A DNA stretch of 64,000 bases from Streptomyces dysideae (GCF_001514305.1 NZ_KQ949077.1:293721-357720); one strand, 5' to 3'; shown: positions 25,875-34,688, numbered from the stretch's first letter. Numbers and translations are program-made. Notes: generated from the letters alone by a model not told the origin.

Positions 25875-25890
25875 TAACCGCGAGGCATCC

Positions 25891-27381
25891 ATGGCACGCC
25901 CGAAGCACCGCAGCCTTCCCAAGCCGTCCGCCATGTTCGACCGCGACTGGGAGTGGAGCGAACTGACCGCCTTCGCCACCGGCGAGGGCGCGGGCCCCCG
26001 CCTCGGCGTCGTCTCGGGGCGCCGTCGGCAGGGCAAGAGTTTCCTGCTCCATGCCCTGGCCGAGGCGACCGGAGGCTTCTACTACGCCGCTCTGGAGGCA
26101 TCGGCCGCCGAGTCGCTGCGTCTGCTGGGCGAGGCCATGGCCCGCTACACCGGCGCCTCCGCCCCGCCCCACCCCGCGGACTGGAGCGAGGCACTGGAAC
26201 TCCTGTTTGATCTGGCAGCCGAACGGCCGGTGACCATCGTCATCGACGAGTTCCCCTACCTAGTCCACAACGACCCGGCCCTTCCCTCCCGGCTCCAGGC
26301 CATCCTCGGCGTGCGCGCGGGCCGCTACGTGAGCCGCCACCCCCGCCTGATCCTCTGCGGCAGCGCGATGTCGTTCATGGGCGGCTTGCTGTCCGGCACA
26401 TCACCGCTGTACGGCCGCGCGGGCCTCGACCTCGTGGTGCATTCACTCGGTTATCGCGAGGCGGCCCGGTTCTGGAACATCAGCGACCCGCGGCTCGCCG
26501 TCCTCACGCACTCCGTGGTCGGCGGAACCCCCGCCTACCGCCGCGAGTTCGTCGACGACGACGTCCCGGACGGGCTCGACGACTTCGACGAATGGGTATG
26601 CCGTACGGTCCTCAACCCGGCCCGCCCGCTGCACGGCGAGGCCGACTTCCTGCTCGCCGCCGAGCCCGACGTACGCGACCGCTCGCTCTACCACTCGGCC
26701 CTCGCCGCGGTCGCCACCGGCAACCGCACCAGCGGCGGCATCGCGAGCGCGGTCGGCCGTAAGGCCACGGACATCTCCCAGCCGCTCACCGTACTCAAGC
26801 GCTGCGGTCTCCTCACCGCCGAGCCGGACGCCTTCCGCGGCAACCGCAGCGCCTACCGCATCGCCGAACCGCTGATCGCCTTCCACCACGCCGTCGTACG
26901 CCCCAGCCAGACCCTGCTGACCCGCAGCAGCGGGGCCGCCACGGTCTGGGAACGGGCCCAAGACACCTTCCTCAGCCAGGTCGTCGGCCCTCACTTCGAG
27001 CGCCTGTGCAGGGAGTGGGTCTCCTGGCACGCGAACCCGGAGACCTTCGGCGGGCTGCCGATCGACGTCACGGCGGGCAGCGTCCCCGATCCCGCCGCCC
27101 GCACCTCGCACGAGGTCGACGTCGTCGTACGCGGCGCGGTCGGCCAGGACCAGGGAATCCTGCTGTCGATCGGCGAAGCCAAGTGGAACAAGGTCATGGA
27201 CGTACGCCATCTCGAACGGCTCCGCCACATCCTCGACCTGCTGACCGCCCGCGGCATCGACACCACCCACACCCGCCCCGCCTGCTACAGCGGCGTCGGC
27301 TTCACCCCGGCCCTGCAGGCGGCGGAAGCCCGCGACGAGGTGATCCTGGTCGACCTGCAACGGCTGTACGGCGGGGCCTAG
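25891..27381 (+). CDS. AAA ATPase with C-terminal PD-(D/E)XK-like (DUF234) domain
   Basis: A 496-aa protein of the archaeal-type ATPase group. N-terminal P-loop: VSGRRRQGKSFLL (residues 41-53), Walker B VTIVIDEFPYL (114-124), and a sensor-like RLILCGSAMSFM. A winged-helix part follows (GGIASAVGRKATDISQPLTVL), and the C-terminal ~110 residues resemble DUF234, where HEVDVVV and LSIGEAKWNK supply the D and E-x-K of a PD-(D/E)XK nuclease fold. The ATG at 25891 has GAGG 5 nt upstream. It follows two small coupled genes. Proteins of this type are widespread and poorly understood; roles in defence or DNA transactions have been suggested for relatives, but none is shown here. Confidence 0.85.
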   Translation: MARPKHRSLPKPSAMFDRDWEWSELTAFATGEGAGPRLGVVSGRRRQGKSFLLHALAEATGGFYYAALEASAAESLRLLGEAMARYTGASAPPHPADWSEALELLFDLAAERPVTIVIDEFPYLVHNDPALPSRLQAILGVRAGRYVSRHPRLILCGSAMSFMGGLLSGTSPLYGRAGLDLVVHSLGYREAARFWNISDPRLAVLTHSVVGGTPAYRREFVDDDVPDGLDDFDEWVCRTVLNPARPLHGEADFLLAAEPDVRDRSLYHSALAAVATGNRTSGGIASAVGRKATDISQPLTVLKRCGLLTAEPDAFRGNRSAYRIAEPLIAFHHAVVRPSQTLLTRSSGAATVWERAQDTFLSQVVGPHFERLCREWVSWHANPETFGGLPIDVTAGSVPDPAARTSHEVDVVVRGAVGQDQGILLSIGEAKWNKVMDVRHLERLRHILDLLTARGIDTTHTRPACYSGVGFTPALQAAEARDEVILVDLQRLYGGA

Positions 27382-27411
27382 CCGCACGGCGCAGGAGCAA
27401 CCCCGTTCGTG

Positions 27412-27595
27412 GTGGAGGAGAGATACGCCGCGTGGTCGTCGGCGTTCATCTTCTTCGCCACATCCTGCGCCAGGTTGCCGTGGCGTCGTAGGTATAGGTG
27501 TGTGAGGAGACCAGGGTGCCGTTGGGCTTCTTCTCGGTCTGGGTCTTGGCCGTCCCGTCCAGGTCGAGGACCGCCTCATGTCCGTACGAGGCGGC
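27412..27595 (-). pseudogene. Rhs/YD-repeat fragment 1, frameshifted
   Basis: The minus strand encodes KPNGTLVSSHTYTYDA and, after a one-base frame change, GNLAQDVAKKMNADDHAAYL. Joined, these read as Rhs core repeats of the YTYDANGNL type. Both ends are abrupt, with no start or stop in frame. It lies directly behind the ATPase gene. It is N-terminal, in Rhs order, to the fragment at 37264-37600 but lies on the wrong side of it for one split gene, so rearrangement or two copies must be assumed. Confidence 0.7.
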
Positions 27596-27681
27596 TCATG
27601 AGGCAGCGGTCACGTTCACCGTGCAACTTCCGCACACTCGCGGTCACTTCGAGTGACGGCGATGCGGTTGCGGTCCTTCGC

Positions 27682-28203
27682 TCAGACGCGGGGCAGATGG
27701 CGACTCACGAGGGCCCGCAGCCGCTCCGCGTCCTGCGGAGAGCGCAGCCCGCGCTTGGGTAGCACCTCCACGAGCAGGATGTTCGGGTCGCGGCTGAGCA
27801 GCACCACGTGGTCGCGGGTCTCGCGGTAACCGCGGAAGACCGACCAGCGCTGTTCGAGCATCACGTGAGCGGTCTCGGTCGCGATCCCCGTCTCGCTCAC
27901 GGAGGTGCGGTACTCGCCCTGCCAGGAGACTGTGCGCAGCGCGTGGTGGGCCTGGAGGTGGGGGATCGACCAGATCCAGGCGGCGCAGAAGACGGCGGTC
28001 ACGAGAGAGAACGCGGAGCTTTCCGGTGAGGTCACCACCAGCACGGCGCCAGCCCCGAACAGCCCCGTGAAGCCCCACCGGAGCAGGTGGAGGCGCCGAC
28101 GGCGCTCACGCAGCCGGACGCCCGCGAGGATGTCGGCGCGCGTCGGCTGGTAGACCAGCTCGGCCGTGTCCTGTCTTCCGTCCCGCCCCGTGTCCACGAC
28201 CAT
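27682..28203 (-). CDS. YcxB-like membrane protein
   Basis: 173 aa with two hydrophobic segments (WGFTGLFGAGAVLVV, AFSLVTAVFCAAWIW) and a C-terminal domain of YcxB type (ETGIATETAHVMLEQRWSVF, ETRDHVVLLSRDPNILLVEV, PKRGL). The N-terminal ELVYQPTRADILAGVRLRER matches the start of that family (PF14317-like). The ATG at 28203 removes a poorly coding extension. The function of the family is unknown; it resembles PH-type domains at the membrane. It is transcribed away from the XRE module and is 38 bp from the small CxxC gene. Confidence 0.8.
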   Translation of the reverse strand: MVVDTGRDGRQDTAELVYQPTRADILAGVRLRERRRRLHLLRWGFTGLFGAGAVLVVTSPESSAFSLVTAVFCAAWIWSIPHLQAHHALRTVSWQGEYRTSVSETGIATETAHVMLEQRWSVFRGYRETRDHVVLLSRDPNILLVEVLPKRGLRSPQDAERLRALVSRHLPRV

Positions 28204-28243
28204 GAAACGGGATCGTACCGCCGGCTCGCCGGGGACCGGGTCC

Positions 28244-28405
28244 TCACAGATAGAGCTGCTGCTCGCAGTCCCGGCAGTGCGTCTTGCCGTCACGCTTCTC
28301 GATCTGCCGGTGCTCGCACACCTCGGAACCGGCCGTCACCTCTTCTCGATCTTCCCGGCCTCCCCGGTCTTCCCGCTCGGCAGAGCCGTGGTGGACGACG
28401 GTCAC
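28244..28405 (-). CDS. Small CxxC zinc-ribbon-like protein
   Basis: 53 aa; the GTG at 28405 overlaps the stop of the DUF7848 gene (GTGA), so it is translationally coupled. The C-terminus holds CEHRQIEKRD and THCRDCEQQLYL, that is, a Cys-His followed by a CxxC, likely binding one zinc. Similar tiny proteins accompany DUF7848 genes in Streptomyces (recalled). The N-terminal half is charged and of low complexity. It is too short for a reliable family call. Confidence 0.65.
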   Translation of the reverse strand: MTVVHHGSAEREDRGGREDREEVTAGSEVCEHRQIEKRDGKTHCRDCEQQLYL

Positions 28406-28677
28406 ACCGTGCCCCCGCTCCCGCTCAGCAACGCGGCCAGTTCTGCCGGAGGCCGCATCACGGCATAGTCGCCGAAGTTCCGCCGGTAGCGCAGGTGCCG
28501 GGTCTCCTGCGCGTGCCGACGCTGCCACTCCTCGACGGGCCCGGGATGGCGGTACGTACCGGACTGCGCGCCGCACTCGGTCTCGTCGCCGGACACGCAG
28601 CGGGCCTCGTACTCGGGCTCGGCGGTGCGGTCCTGCTCGATGGTGAACGGGACGTAGCGGAACACGCGCCGGGTCAC
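28402..28677 (-). CDS. DUF7848-like protein
   Basis: 91 aa, beginning VTRRVFRYVPFTIEQDRTAE, then YEARCVSGDETECGAQSG and HAQETRHLRYRRNFGDYAVM. This pattern (aromatic start, RCVSG, two Cys, FGDYAV) matches the DUF7848 family found beside XRE/DUF397 regulators in Streptomyces. It overlaps its neighbours by 4 bp on both sides, so the three small minus-strand genes form a tight operon divergent from the XRE gene. The biochemical function is unknown. Confidence 0.78.
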   Translation of the reverse strand: MTRRVFRYVPFTIEQDRTAEPEYEARCVSGDETECGAQSGTYRHPGPVEEWQRRHAQETRHLRYRRNFGDYAVMRPPAELAALLSGSGGTV

Positions 28678-28925
28678 CGCGCCGCTCCCCTCTCGGTTCC
28701 CTTCTCGGTTGCCTTCTCGATGACGGCCGCCAACTCCCGTGCGAGGGGCGGGGAACAGCGTCCCAGCTCGATGAGAGGGCGGGGCTTCGCGTCGGCGTAG
28801 GTGTTCGGGTCCAGCCTCAGTGACGGGAGTCTGAGCCCGGCGCGTTCGAGGGCGGACGCGAGGGTGTCCCTGACCTCCTCGGCTTCTCTGATCGCGTCGG
28901 CCGCCGTCCGGTGCTCCGTCGTCAT
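28674..28925 (-). CDS. Small helical protein, first gene of DUF7848 operon
   Basis: 83 aa: MTTEHRTAADAIREAEEVRD then ALERAGLRLPSLRLDPNTYA and PRPLIELGRCSPPLARELAA. The ATG at 28925 has AGGAG 8 nt upstream. The C-terminal part fits the pattern of small companion proteins seen with whiJ/XRE-type loci (L-LGR-SPA-A-ELA). It is the first gene of the three-gene minus-strand operon, coupled to DUF7848 by GTGA. No catalytic residue is obvious. Confidence 0.7.
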   Translation of the reverse strand: MTTEHRTAADAIREAEEVRDTLASALERAGLRLPSLRLDPNTYADAKPRPLIELGRCSPPLARELAAVIEKATEKGTERGAAR

Positions 28926-29109
28926 GGGTCCGCTCCTTCCGCCGTTTCCCCACACGGGGTGAACTGCCTGGATTACGCTGCGTGTTCTGGTCATTACGAG
29001 CATGACCCGGGAGCGGGACCGGAACGCCGTGGACGAGTTCTCCTTCGCCGCCGCACGGCGTACTTCCACACCTGCCACGGCCTTCTTCAAGGGACGACGG
29101 AGGAGCGCG

Positions 29110-29952
29110 ATGCCGCCGAGAAGGGTGATCACGGGACGCAGCCAGGAGCCCCGCCGGCGGTACGCGGAGGAACTCCGGCGACTGCGCACGGCCAGGGGCG
29201 AGAGCCTGCGTGAGCTGGCCAAGGTGGTGGGCTGGGACCCCTCACTGTTCGGCAAGTTGGAGAGCGGGGCGACACTGGGGAGCCCAGAGGTCGCCGAGGC
29301 ACTGGACCAGCACTACGGGACGCCGGGGTTGTTGTTGGCGTTGTGGGAGCTGGCGGTGGGGGATCCCAACCAGTTCAAGGAGCGGTACCAGCAGTACATG
29401 GCACTGGAGGCCGAGGCGGTGAGCCTGTGGCACTACTCCGTGAGCGCGCCGCCGGGTCTGCTCCAGACGGCCGGGTACGCACGCGAGGCACTCGCGGCGG
29501 GCGGCCTCAGAGGCCGGGACCTCGACCAGCAGGTCGAGGCGCGCATCGGACGCCAGGGACTGCTGGAAGGGGACGATCCGCCGACGTTCCGCGTCATCCT
29601 CTCCGAGACTGTGCTCCGCACACGACTGCGCGACCCGCAGGAGTGGCGGGGGCAGCTGGAGTATCTGGCGGAGGCGGCGGAGCGCCCGAACATCACGCTC
29701 CACGTGCTGCCGTTCAGCGCCGGTCCACACGGCCTGATGAACACCGCCACGATGTTCCTCCGCCTGCTGGACAGCCGTACCGTGGTCTACACCGAAAACG
29801 ACGAACATGGTGAACTGATCGAGGAAAACCCCAGAGTTGAGCGTTTGCAGCGCATCTATGATGCGGTGCGTGACCTGGCCCTGTCCCCGGCCGAGTCGCG
29901 CGAATTCATCGTCCGGATGTTGGAGGAAGCCCCGTGCGAGCCATCGACCTGA
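29110..29952 (+). CDS. XRE-family regulator with DUF5753
   Basis: 280 aa. The N-terminal helix-turn-helix is RRLRTARGESLRELAKVVGW then DPSLFGKLESG (about 18-50); the rest is the DUF5753 domain (ALEAEAVSLWHYSVSAPPGL, LLQTAGYAREAL, LEYLAEAAERPNITLHVLPF, TENDEHGELIEENP). This is the WhiJ-like regulator class of Streptomyces, paired with small DUF397 proteins. The ATG at 29110 is preceded by GGAGGAG. The DUF397 gene overlaps its 3' end by 19 bp in another frame. By analogy it represses a local or developmental target until antagonised by the DUF397 partner. Confidence 0.92.
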   Translation: MPPRRVITGRSQEPRRRYAEELRRLRTARGESLRELAKVVGWDPSLFGKLESGATLGSPEVAEALDQHYGTPGLLLALWELAVGDPNQFKERYQQYMALEAEAVSLWHYSVSAPPGLLQTAGYAREALAAGGLRGRDLDQQVEARIGRQGLLEGDDPPTFRVILSETVLRTRLRDPQEWRGQLEYLAEAAERPNITLHVLPFSAGPHGLMNTATMFLRLLDSRTVVYTENDEHGELIEENPRVERLQRIYDAVRDLALSPAESREFIVRMLEEAPCEPST

Positions 29953-30143
29953 GCGGTGCGACGTGGCGCAGGAGCAGCTACAGCAACACGACGGGCGGCG
30001 AGTGCGTCGAGGTCTCCGACAACCTCCCCGCCCTCGTCCCCGTCCGTGACAGCAAGGCCCCCGACGGCCCCGCACTCGTCTTCGAGGCCGGCCCCTGGTC
30101 GTCGTTCGTCACCGCCGTCAAGGACGGCGGACTCCCCGCCTGA
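29934..30143 (+). CDS. DUF397 protein
   Basis: 69 aa: DLSGATWRRSSYSNTTGGEC then VEVSDNLPALVPVRDSKAPD and WSSFVTAVKDG, which is the full DUF397 pattern. The GTG at 29934 lies inside the XRE gene, so translation is coupled. DUF397 proteins are thought to be antagonists or co-regulators of the adjacent XRE protein, as in the whiJ and bldB-linked systems. Confidence 0.93.
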   Translation: MRAIDLSGATWRRSSYSNTTGGECVEVSDNLPALVPVRDSKAPDGPALVFEAGPWSSFVTAVKDGGLPA

Positions 30144-30308
30144 GCTCACGCACGTCCGGTTTGGCCACTCGCAACCGTTTCGCACACCTGATCGATTCCC
30201 GTCTGTCTGCTGTGTTAGGTTGCGGCGCCTTTTGGAGGGCTGTTCCGCGTCGACCCCCGTGTGTCCGCGTCGAACGGCCCCCTCTGCCAAGCCTGTTGGA
30301 GGTGCTCC

Positions 30309-32753
30309 GTGGCCCCACGCCACAAGCCGAACCGAAGACGACCGATCGTGCGCGGCGGCCTTGCCGTCGGCCTGGCCCTCGCGGCCGCCGGCGGTACCCT
30401 GCCCTTCCTCCTGTCGGACGCACATGCCGAGACCCCCTCGCTGACGATCCCGGCTCCGAACCGCTTCAAGCCGGTCGCCAACCCCGTGTACGGCGCGGGA
30501 CCCGGCGGCATCGTGGAGCGCACGGAGGTCAAAGACCAGAGCGCGCTCGGCTACTACCGATGGACCCCGGACGGCGGTACCCCGGTCGACCTGCCCGCCT
30601 CGTCCCCGTACGACGACGTCAACTCGATCGACGGAGGGGGAGGGAGCCACGTCTCCGTCACCAGTGGGGACGTCGTGGCGATCTACGACTCCCCGAACCA
30701 TGTGCAGCTGAAGGACATGAAGTCCGGCACCACCACCAAGTACACGCTCCCCGACGGCCACTTCTACCGTGGCGTCTTCGGCTCCGCCGTGCTCACCGCC
30801 ACCCGGGACGCGACCGGCAACAAGAACGTCCTGCACGTGCTGCACATGGCGGACGGACAACTCGCCGACACTCTCGTCACCGGGCTGAACGGCTGGGTCG
30901 CGGAGGACGCCATGACGCTCGGCGGCGACGACCGTTCGGCGGCGATCTGGTACGCGCACCCCGACGGCACCCGCGGTGTCGGTCTGCTGGACCTGGCGAC
31001 GGCCGCGGTCACCCCGGTGTTTCCGGGCACCACCGGCGCGAACGCGCAGGTCGTGTTCTCCGACGCGTACGTCGCCTGGTACTCGCCCGAGGGCGGCAAC
31101 ACCACGGCCCGTGTGCTCCCCCGCGCCACTTTGGAGGTGGCCGACACCAAGGTCGAGCTCGGTTCCGGTGAGGGCACCCCGCGGCTCGCGCTCGTCGGTG
31201 AGTGGCTGCTGACCACGCGTCAGTCGGCGCAGAGCGCGGGCGACTTCCTGGTCCGCCAGGGCGCTCCACTCACCGCCCTGCCGATCGCCGGTGGCGAGCC
31301 CAGGACGCTGCTGGAGCACGCCGGCTGGCGTGTGGCGCAGGTCCCGGGCGGCGGCGTGGCCGTCACCGGCGGCGCCTCGGCCGGGGACTGGGCGGTGCGC
31401 CGGGTCTCCGTCGGCGACGACGGAGCGCCCGTGCTGCGTACGGTGCGCGAGGTGGCGCCCAAGGAGGGCAAGCTCACGAAGCTGTCGCTCACGGCCGGGC
31501 ACCTGGTCACGGCCGAGTCCGACACCACGTACCTGCCGGCGCTCTTCCAGCAGCAACTCACCCTCGGCGCCGCCCCGTCGGCGGGCGAGCGGTCGCTGCT
31601 CGCACGGCCGGACGCGCAGACCACCGGCGAGGCGGCACAGCGCGTCTACGACTCCCGCCAGCCGGTCGGCACCGGAGACGGCCGTACCGTCGTCGCCACC
31701 ACGGACGCGGACGGCGCCCAGGTGCTCGTCGTGCTGACGGCGGACGGCACGAGGACCGTCGTACCCGCCGTGGACCCGCAGACCGGCGAGAAGATGCCGA
31801 CGGGCTCCGAACACTCCTCGGCCGTGCGCTCAGCCTCCGGCCGCTATGTGGTGTTCGGCGACAGCGGGCGCGGTCCGGAGGACCGGCAGTACGTAGTCGA
31901 CCTGGACGCGTCCGGCGGGCCGAAGGTGGTCCGGGTCCGCCAGGGCCAGGGCGGACTCGCGGTGTGGGGCACCAAGCTGTGGATGCCGAGCGACTCGGAC
32001 GACGGCACGCTCCAGGCCGTCGACCTCAAGTCCGGCGAGACGACGGCCACGGACCCGATCACCGACAACGGCTGTCAGCCGCAGCAGCTGCAGACGGCCG
32101 GGCCCTGGGTGTACTGGGACTGCTATCCCTCGGGGTCGGTCAGCTCCGGCCACGGCGTCTACAACACGCAGACCCGGCAGTCGTCGTGGGCTCCGCGCGG
32201 CACCCTCGGCGACGGCTATGTGGTGGCGTACGACGGGAACCGGGGCCAGCTCAATCTGACCCCGATCGGGGACGCACCGCGCACCATCGATGCCTTCACG
32301 TCCCAGTACGCGTACCCGATCGTGGAGGCCGACCGTTTCGGCGGCGCGGTCGCGTACGCGAAGGAGAAGAGCAGCCAGATCACCGCGGTCAACTCGGGCG
32401 TCGCCACCTCCCAGGTGGTCGGGATCGAGTCACAGGTCGAACAGTCCGTGAACCTCACGTCCGTCACCGACGCCCTGTGGGACGCGGACTGGCAGCTGTC
32501 CAAGCCCGTCATCGACGCCCAGGTGACGGTCCGGAACAAGACCGGGCGCACGGTGTTCACGGGTTCGGCCAAGGAGTACGCCGCCGCCGTGTCGTTCTCA
32601 TGGGACGGCCGGACCGGCGACGGCCGGTACGTCAACGACGGCACCTACACCTGGGAGCTCACCGGCACACCCGCGGACGGCAGCGGCGGCGCCCTGAAGG
32701 TTACGGGCACGGTCGCGTTCAGCGGCGGCCAGGGCACGCGTACCAGGAGCTGA
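30309..32753 (+). CDS. Large secreted protein with C-terminal FlgD-like Ig domain
   Basis: 814 aa. The N-terminus APRHKPNRRRPIVRG then LAVGLALAAAGGTLPFLL and DAHAE is a signal peptide. The bulk is repeated beta-sheet units (SGDVVAIYDS, GTKLWMPSDSDDGT, GPWVYWDCYPSG) that suggest one or more beta-propellers. The last ~90 residues are a FlgD/Ig-like unit (VTVRNKTGRTVFTGSA, FSWDGRTGDGRYVNDGTYTW). The GTG at 30309 has GGAGGTG just upstream. An 18-bp imperfect stem terminates it. It sits at the edge of the Rhs graveyard; such proteins are common next to Rhs genes in Streptomyces (recalled). Function unknown. Confidence 0.8.
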   Translation: MAPRHKPNRRRPIVRGGLAVGLALAAAGGTLPFLLSDAHAETPSLTIPAPNRFKPVANPVYGAGPGGIVERTEVKDQSALGYYRWTPDGGTPVDLPASSPYDDVNSIDGGGGSHVSVTSGDVVAIYDSPNHVQLKDMKSGTTTKYTLPDGHFYRGVFGSAVLTATRDATGNKNVLHVLHMADGQLADTLVTGLNGWVAEDAMTLGGDDRSAAIWYAHPDGTRGVGLLDLATAAVTPVFPGTTGANAQVVFSDAYVAWYSPEGGNTTARVLPRATLEVADTKVELGSGEGTPRLALVGEWLLTTRQSAQSAGDFLVRQGAPLTALPIAGGEPRTLLEHAGWRVAQVPGGGVAVTGGASAGDWAVRRVSVGDDGAPVLRTVREVAPKEGKLTKLSLTAGHLVTAESDTTYLPALFQQQLTLGAAPSAGERSLLARPDAQTTGEAAQRVYDSRQPVGTGDGRTVVATTDADGAQVLVVLTADGTRTVVPAVDPQTGEKMPTGSEHSSAVRSASGRYVVFGDSGRGPEDRQYVVDLDASGGPKVVRVRQGQGGLAVWGTKLWMPSDSDDGTLQAVDLKSGETTATDPITDNGCQPQQLQTAGPWVYWDCYPSGSVSSGHGVYNTQTRQSSWAPRGTLGDGYVVAYDGNRGQLNLTPIGDAPRTIDAFTSQYAYPIVEADRFGGAVAYAKEKSSQITAVNSGVATSQVVGIESQVEQSVNLTSVTDALWDADWQLSKPVIDAQVTVRNKTGRTVFTGSAKEYAAAVSFSWDGRTGDGRYVNDGTYTWELTGTPADGSGGALKVTGTVAFSGGQGTRTRS

Positions 32754-32766
32754 ACAGTGGTGCCGG

Positions 32767-32818
32767 CGCAGGTCGTGCCCCCGGTGAGGAAACGCTGGGG
32801 CCGGGGGCGTGACCTGCG
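32767..32818 (+). terminator. Terminator hairpin
   Basis: An 18-bp stem with two mismatches (32767-32784 with 32801-32818) and a 16-nt loop, 14 bp after the secreted-protein stop. Confidence 0.75.
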
Positions 32819-32920
32819 TCAGCGTCTTGTGCCCGCCTCAGGGAGGATCAAGTGACGGAACCGGTCGGGCTCGTGCGCGTGGCGAGCCGATGAACACCAG
32901 CAGTCCCGCGACGGAGGCCG

Positions 32921-33040
32921 TCACCTGCCGCCGCTGTTCTGGTCCAGCTTCAGCTTGGCGTCCTCGCTCTGCTTGAGGCTGTAGGACCCGAGGCTGACCC
33001 AGGTGCCGGTGTTGGCCGTCTGGTCCTTCGTCACCGAAGG
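32921..33040 (-). pseudogene. Golvesin-like C-terminal domain scrap
   Basis: The minus strand reads VTKDQTANTGTWVSLGSYSL then KQSEDAKLKLDQNSGG before a stop. This looks like part of a golvesin C-terminal-like beta domain, found in some Rhs-associated and secreted proteins of Streptomyces. There is no start, and flanking codon bias is lost at both ends. The rest of the 32819-33246 interval shows no gene. Confidence 0.5.
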
Positions 33041-33246
33041 TTCGGTCCGTCGTGCCGTGCGTGAGGGTGTACGCGGATTGGTGGACTGAAGGAGACCGAA
33101 GCGGCTCGTCGGATGAGGGGGACGCCCCCCGGTGGGACCTTTACGGCCAAGCCGGAGGCGGCACGTCGCTGACCGCTCCTTACCTCTGTCCGATCATCCG
33201 CTTGGCCGGTGTGGGCCGGACCGAAGCCCGGCCCACACCGGTCACG

Positions 33247-33997
33247 TCAACCGAAGGACATGCCCGCGAACGGATCCGGTCCACCAGTCCACGGGTCCAG
33301 GCCCTGTTCGAGGCGGCGCCGTTCCTCCGCCTCGTCGAGGTAGAGGGGGTCTTCGAAGTTGAGCGGTGCGCGGACGCCGGGCGCCGACTGGTAAGCCGCG
33401 AGGATGTGACAGTTTCCGCGGGAGTGTCACATCCCCGGCTTACGAGGGCCCTGGGGGCGGACGCCGACCAACAGGGGCGCACCGCTCAAGTTCGAAGACC
33501 CGGTAGAGGGCGGAGCCCGTGCCCCAGAACGAGCGGTCTCCGAGGGGACAGTGGTCGAAGTCCGCCCGCAACACGCGCACCAGGAACTCGACCACCCCGC
33601 GTCGTAGCGACGCCACAGGTTGTCGTTCCGCTTGTACACGAGCAGGGGCCAACTGTCCGGGTCATCACCCGAGGCGTCCCAGCACAGGATGTCGGCCGCG
33701 CAGGAGACCCCCCACGCGATCAGTACCGGATCCAGGCCGGCCGCCTCGGGGGCCTTCGGCGTTGAGCGTCTCGTGGATCATGCCGCCGTAAGGCGAGGCA
33801 GGGGGCTCCTCTTTGTTCTCGGGTGCCAGGATGGCCAGGCAGTCCTCGACCCCACCTGCTCCGTAGGAGTCGATGAACCGACGGTAGTCGGACGGGAACC
33901 GCTTCGCCCACGACTGTTCCACGCGGGCCCAGTCCACCAAGGCATCGCTCTCTGCCATGCGAGGCATGAGGTGCTGGGGCGTTCCCCACGCAGGCAT
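33247..33997 (-). pseudogene. SUKH (SMI1/KNR4) immunity-type pseudogene
   Basis: Starts MPAWGTPQHLMPRMAESDAL and continues WARVEQSWAKRFPSDYRRFI and SYGAGGVEDCLAILAPENKE, the SUKH N-terminal signature. Coding then jumps frames: KRNDNLWRRYDAG in one, VVEFLVRVLRADFDHCPLG and ALYRVFELERCAP in another, and finally APLNFEDPLYLDEAEERRRL and GLDPWTGGPDPFAGM to the TGA at 33247. A palindromic segment of about 105 bp (33372-33476) splits the last part. SUKH proteins are common immunity partners of Rhs and other polymorphic toxins, matching the Rhs scraps nearby. The gene is dead as sequenced. Confidence 0.75.
33347..33501. repeat. Nested inverted repeat inserted in SUKH pseudogene
   Basis: Outer arms 33347-33371 and 33477-33501 are 25 bp with one mismatch. 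Inside, 33391-33411 pairs with 33425-33443 (GTAAGCC and GGATGTGACA blocks) around a 13-nt loop. The whole could extrude as a long cruciform or be a miniature palindromic element. One outer arm reads in frame on the minus strand at each end, suggesting that part of the host gene was copied in inverted orientation. Confidence 0.75.
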
Positions 33998-34193
33998 GCT
34001 GCTGTCTCCTCCGGTGGGAACCTGTCGCCCTGTGTTCGCCGGGTCGGGCAGTCGGCGCATCTCCGGGAACAGGTGCTCTCGGGCGACCGCGAGCCACCGA
34101 GGCAGCCGAGGGGGCGGCGCACCGAGGTCCGCCCCGATCGGGGCCCGCCGTGCCGTCGACGGCCTCCTGGCTGAGCCGGCGTGCTGCTGAACG

Positions 34194-34688
34194 TCACTCC
34201 ATGTAGATCCGCTTCACGACCACCTGCCCGGCGGCGGCCGCGAGGCCGTAGAAACGCTTGAGGTTCTCCGCGCCCCTGATGATTCCTTCGATCACCCAGC
34301 CGGGCAGCGAGCCGGCGTTCTGCCACGTCAGCTCTTCCCGATTGGACTCGATCAGCCGAGGGACGTCGATCTGTGCCAGGAAATCCGCCGCCGCCCGGAC
34401 GCCGTCCTGAGGCAGGAGCACGATCGCGTCCGGCGGAGTGCCCACATGCCCGAGAAGAATCCCGCCCATGACGGGCACATCGCTGATCGGACCGTAACCG
34501 CTACCCCGGCACCTGAATGTCATCTCAACCGCTCGCCACTCCTCAGCGAGGTCGCAGAGAATTCCCTCGGCACATTCCTTCTCGTAGACCGAAGTGTCCA
34601 GAGTTGCTTCGAACCCTGACTCAAGGGCGCCCAGACCTTCATCCACGCCGGAGGGATCAATTCGCCGCATACACACAGAAAATCCCAT
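34194..34688 (-). CDS. DUF1877 family protein (YfbM-like), copy 1
   Basis: 164 aa. MGFSVCMRRIDPSGVDEGLG is the DUF1877 start; LCDLAEEWRAVEMTFRCRGS, GGILLGHVGTPPD and IIRGAENLKRFYGLAAAAGQ fit the family. The ATG at 34688 has GGCGGAG upstream. Members often sit in toxin-immunity arrays and serve as probable immunity proteins; here the gene stands among Rhs and SUKH remains. A second copy is at 42387-42881. The frame is intact, with lower third-position GC than core genes, consistent with later acquisition. Confidence 0.8.
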   Translation of the reverse strand: MGFSVCMRRIDPSGVDEGLGALESGFEATLDTSVYEKECAEGILCDLAEEWRAVEMTFRCRGSGYGPISDVPVMGGILLGHVGTPPDAIVLLPQDGVRAAADFLAQIDVPRLIESNREELTWQNAGSLPGWVIEGIIRGAENLKRFYGLAAAAGQVVVKRIYME

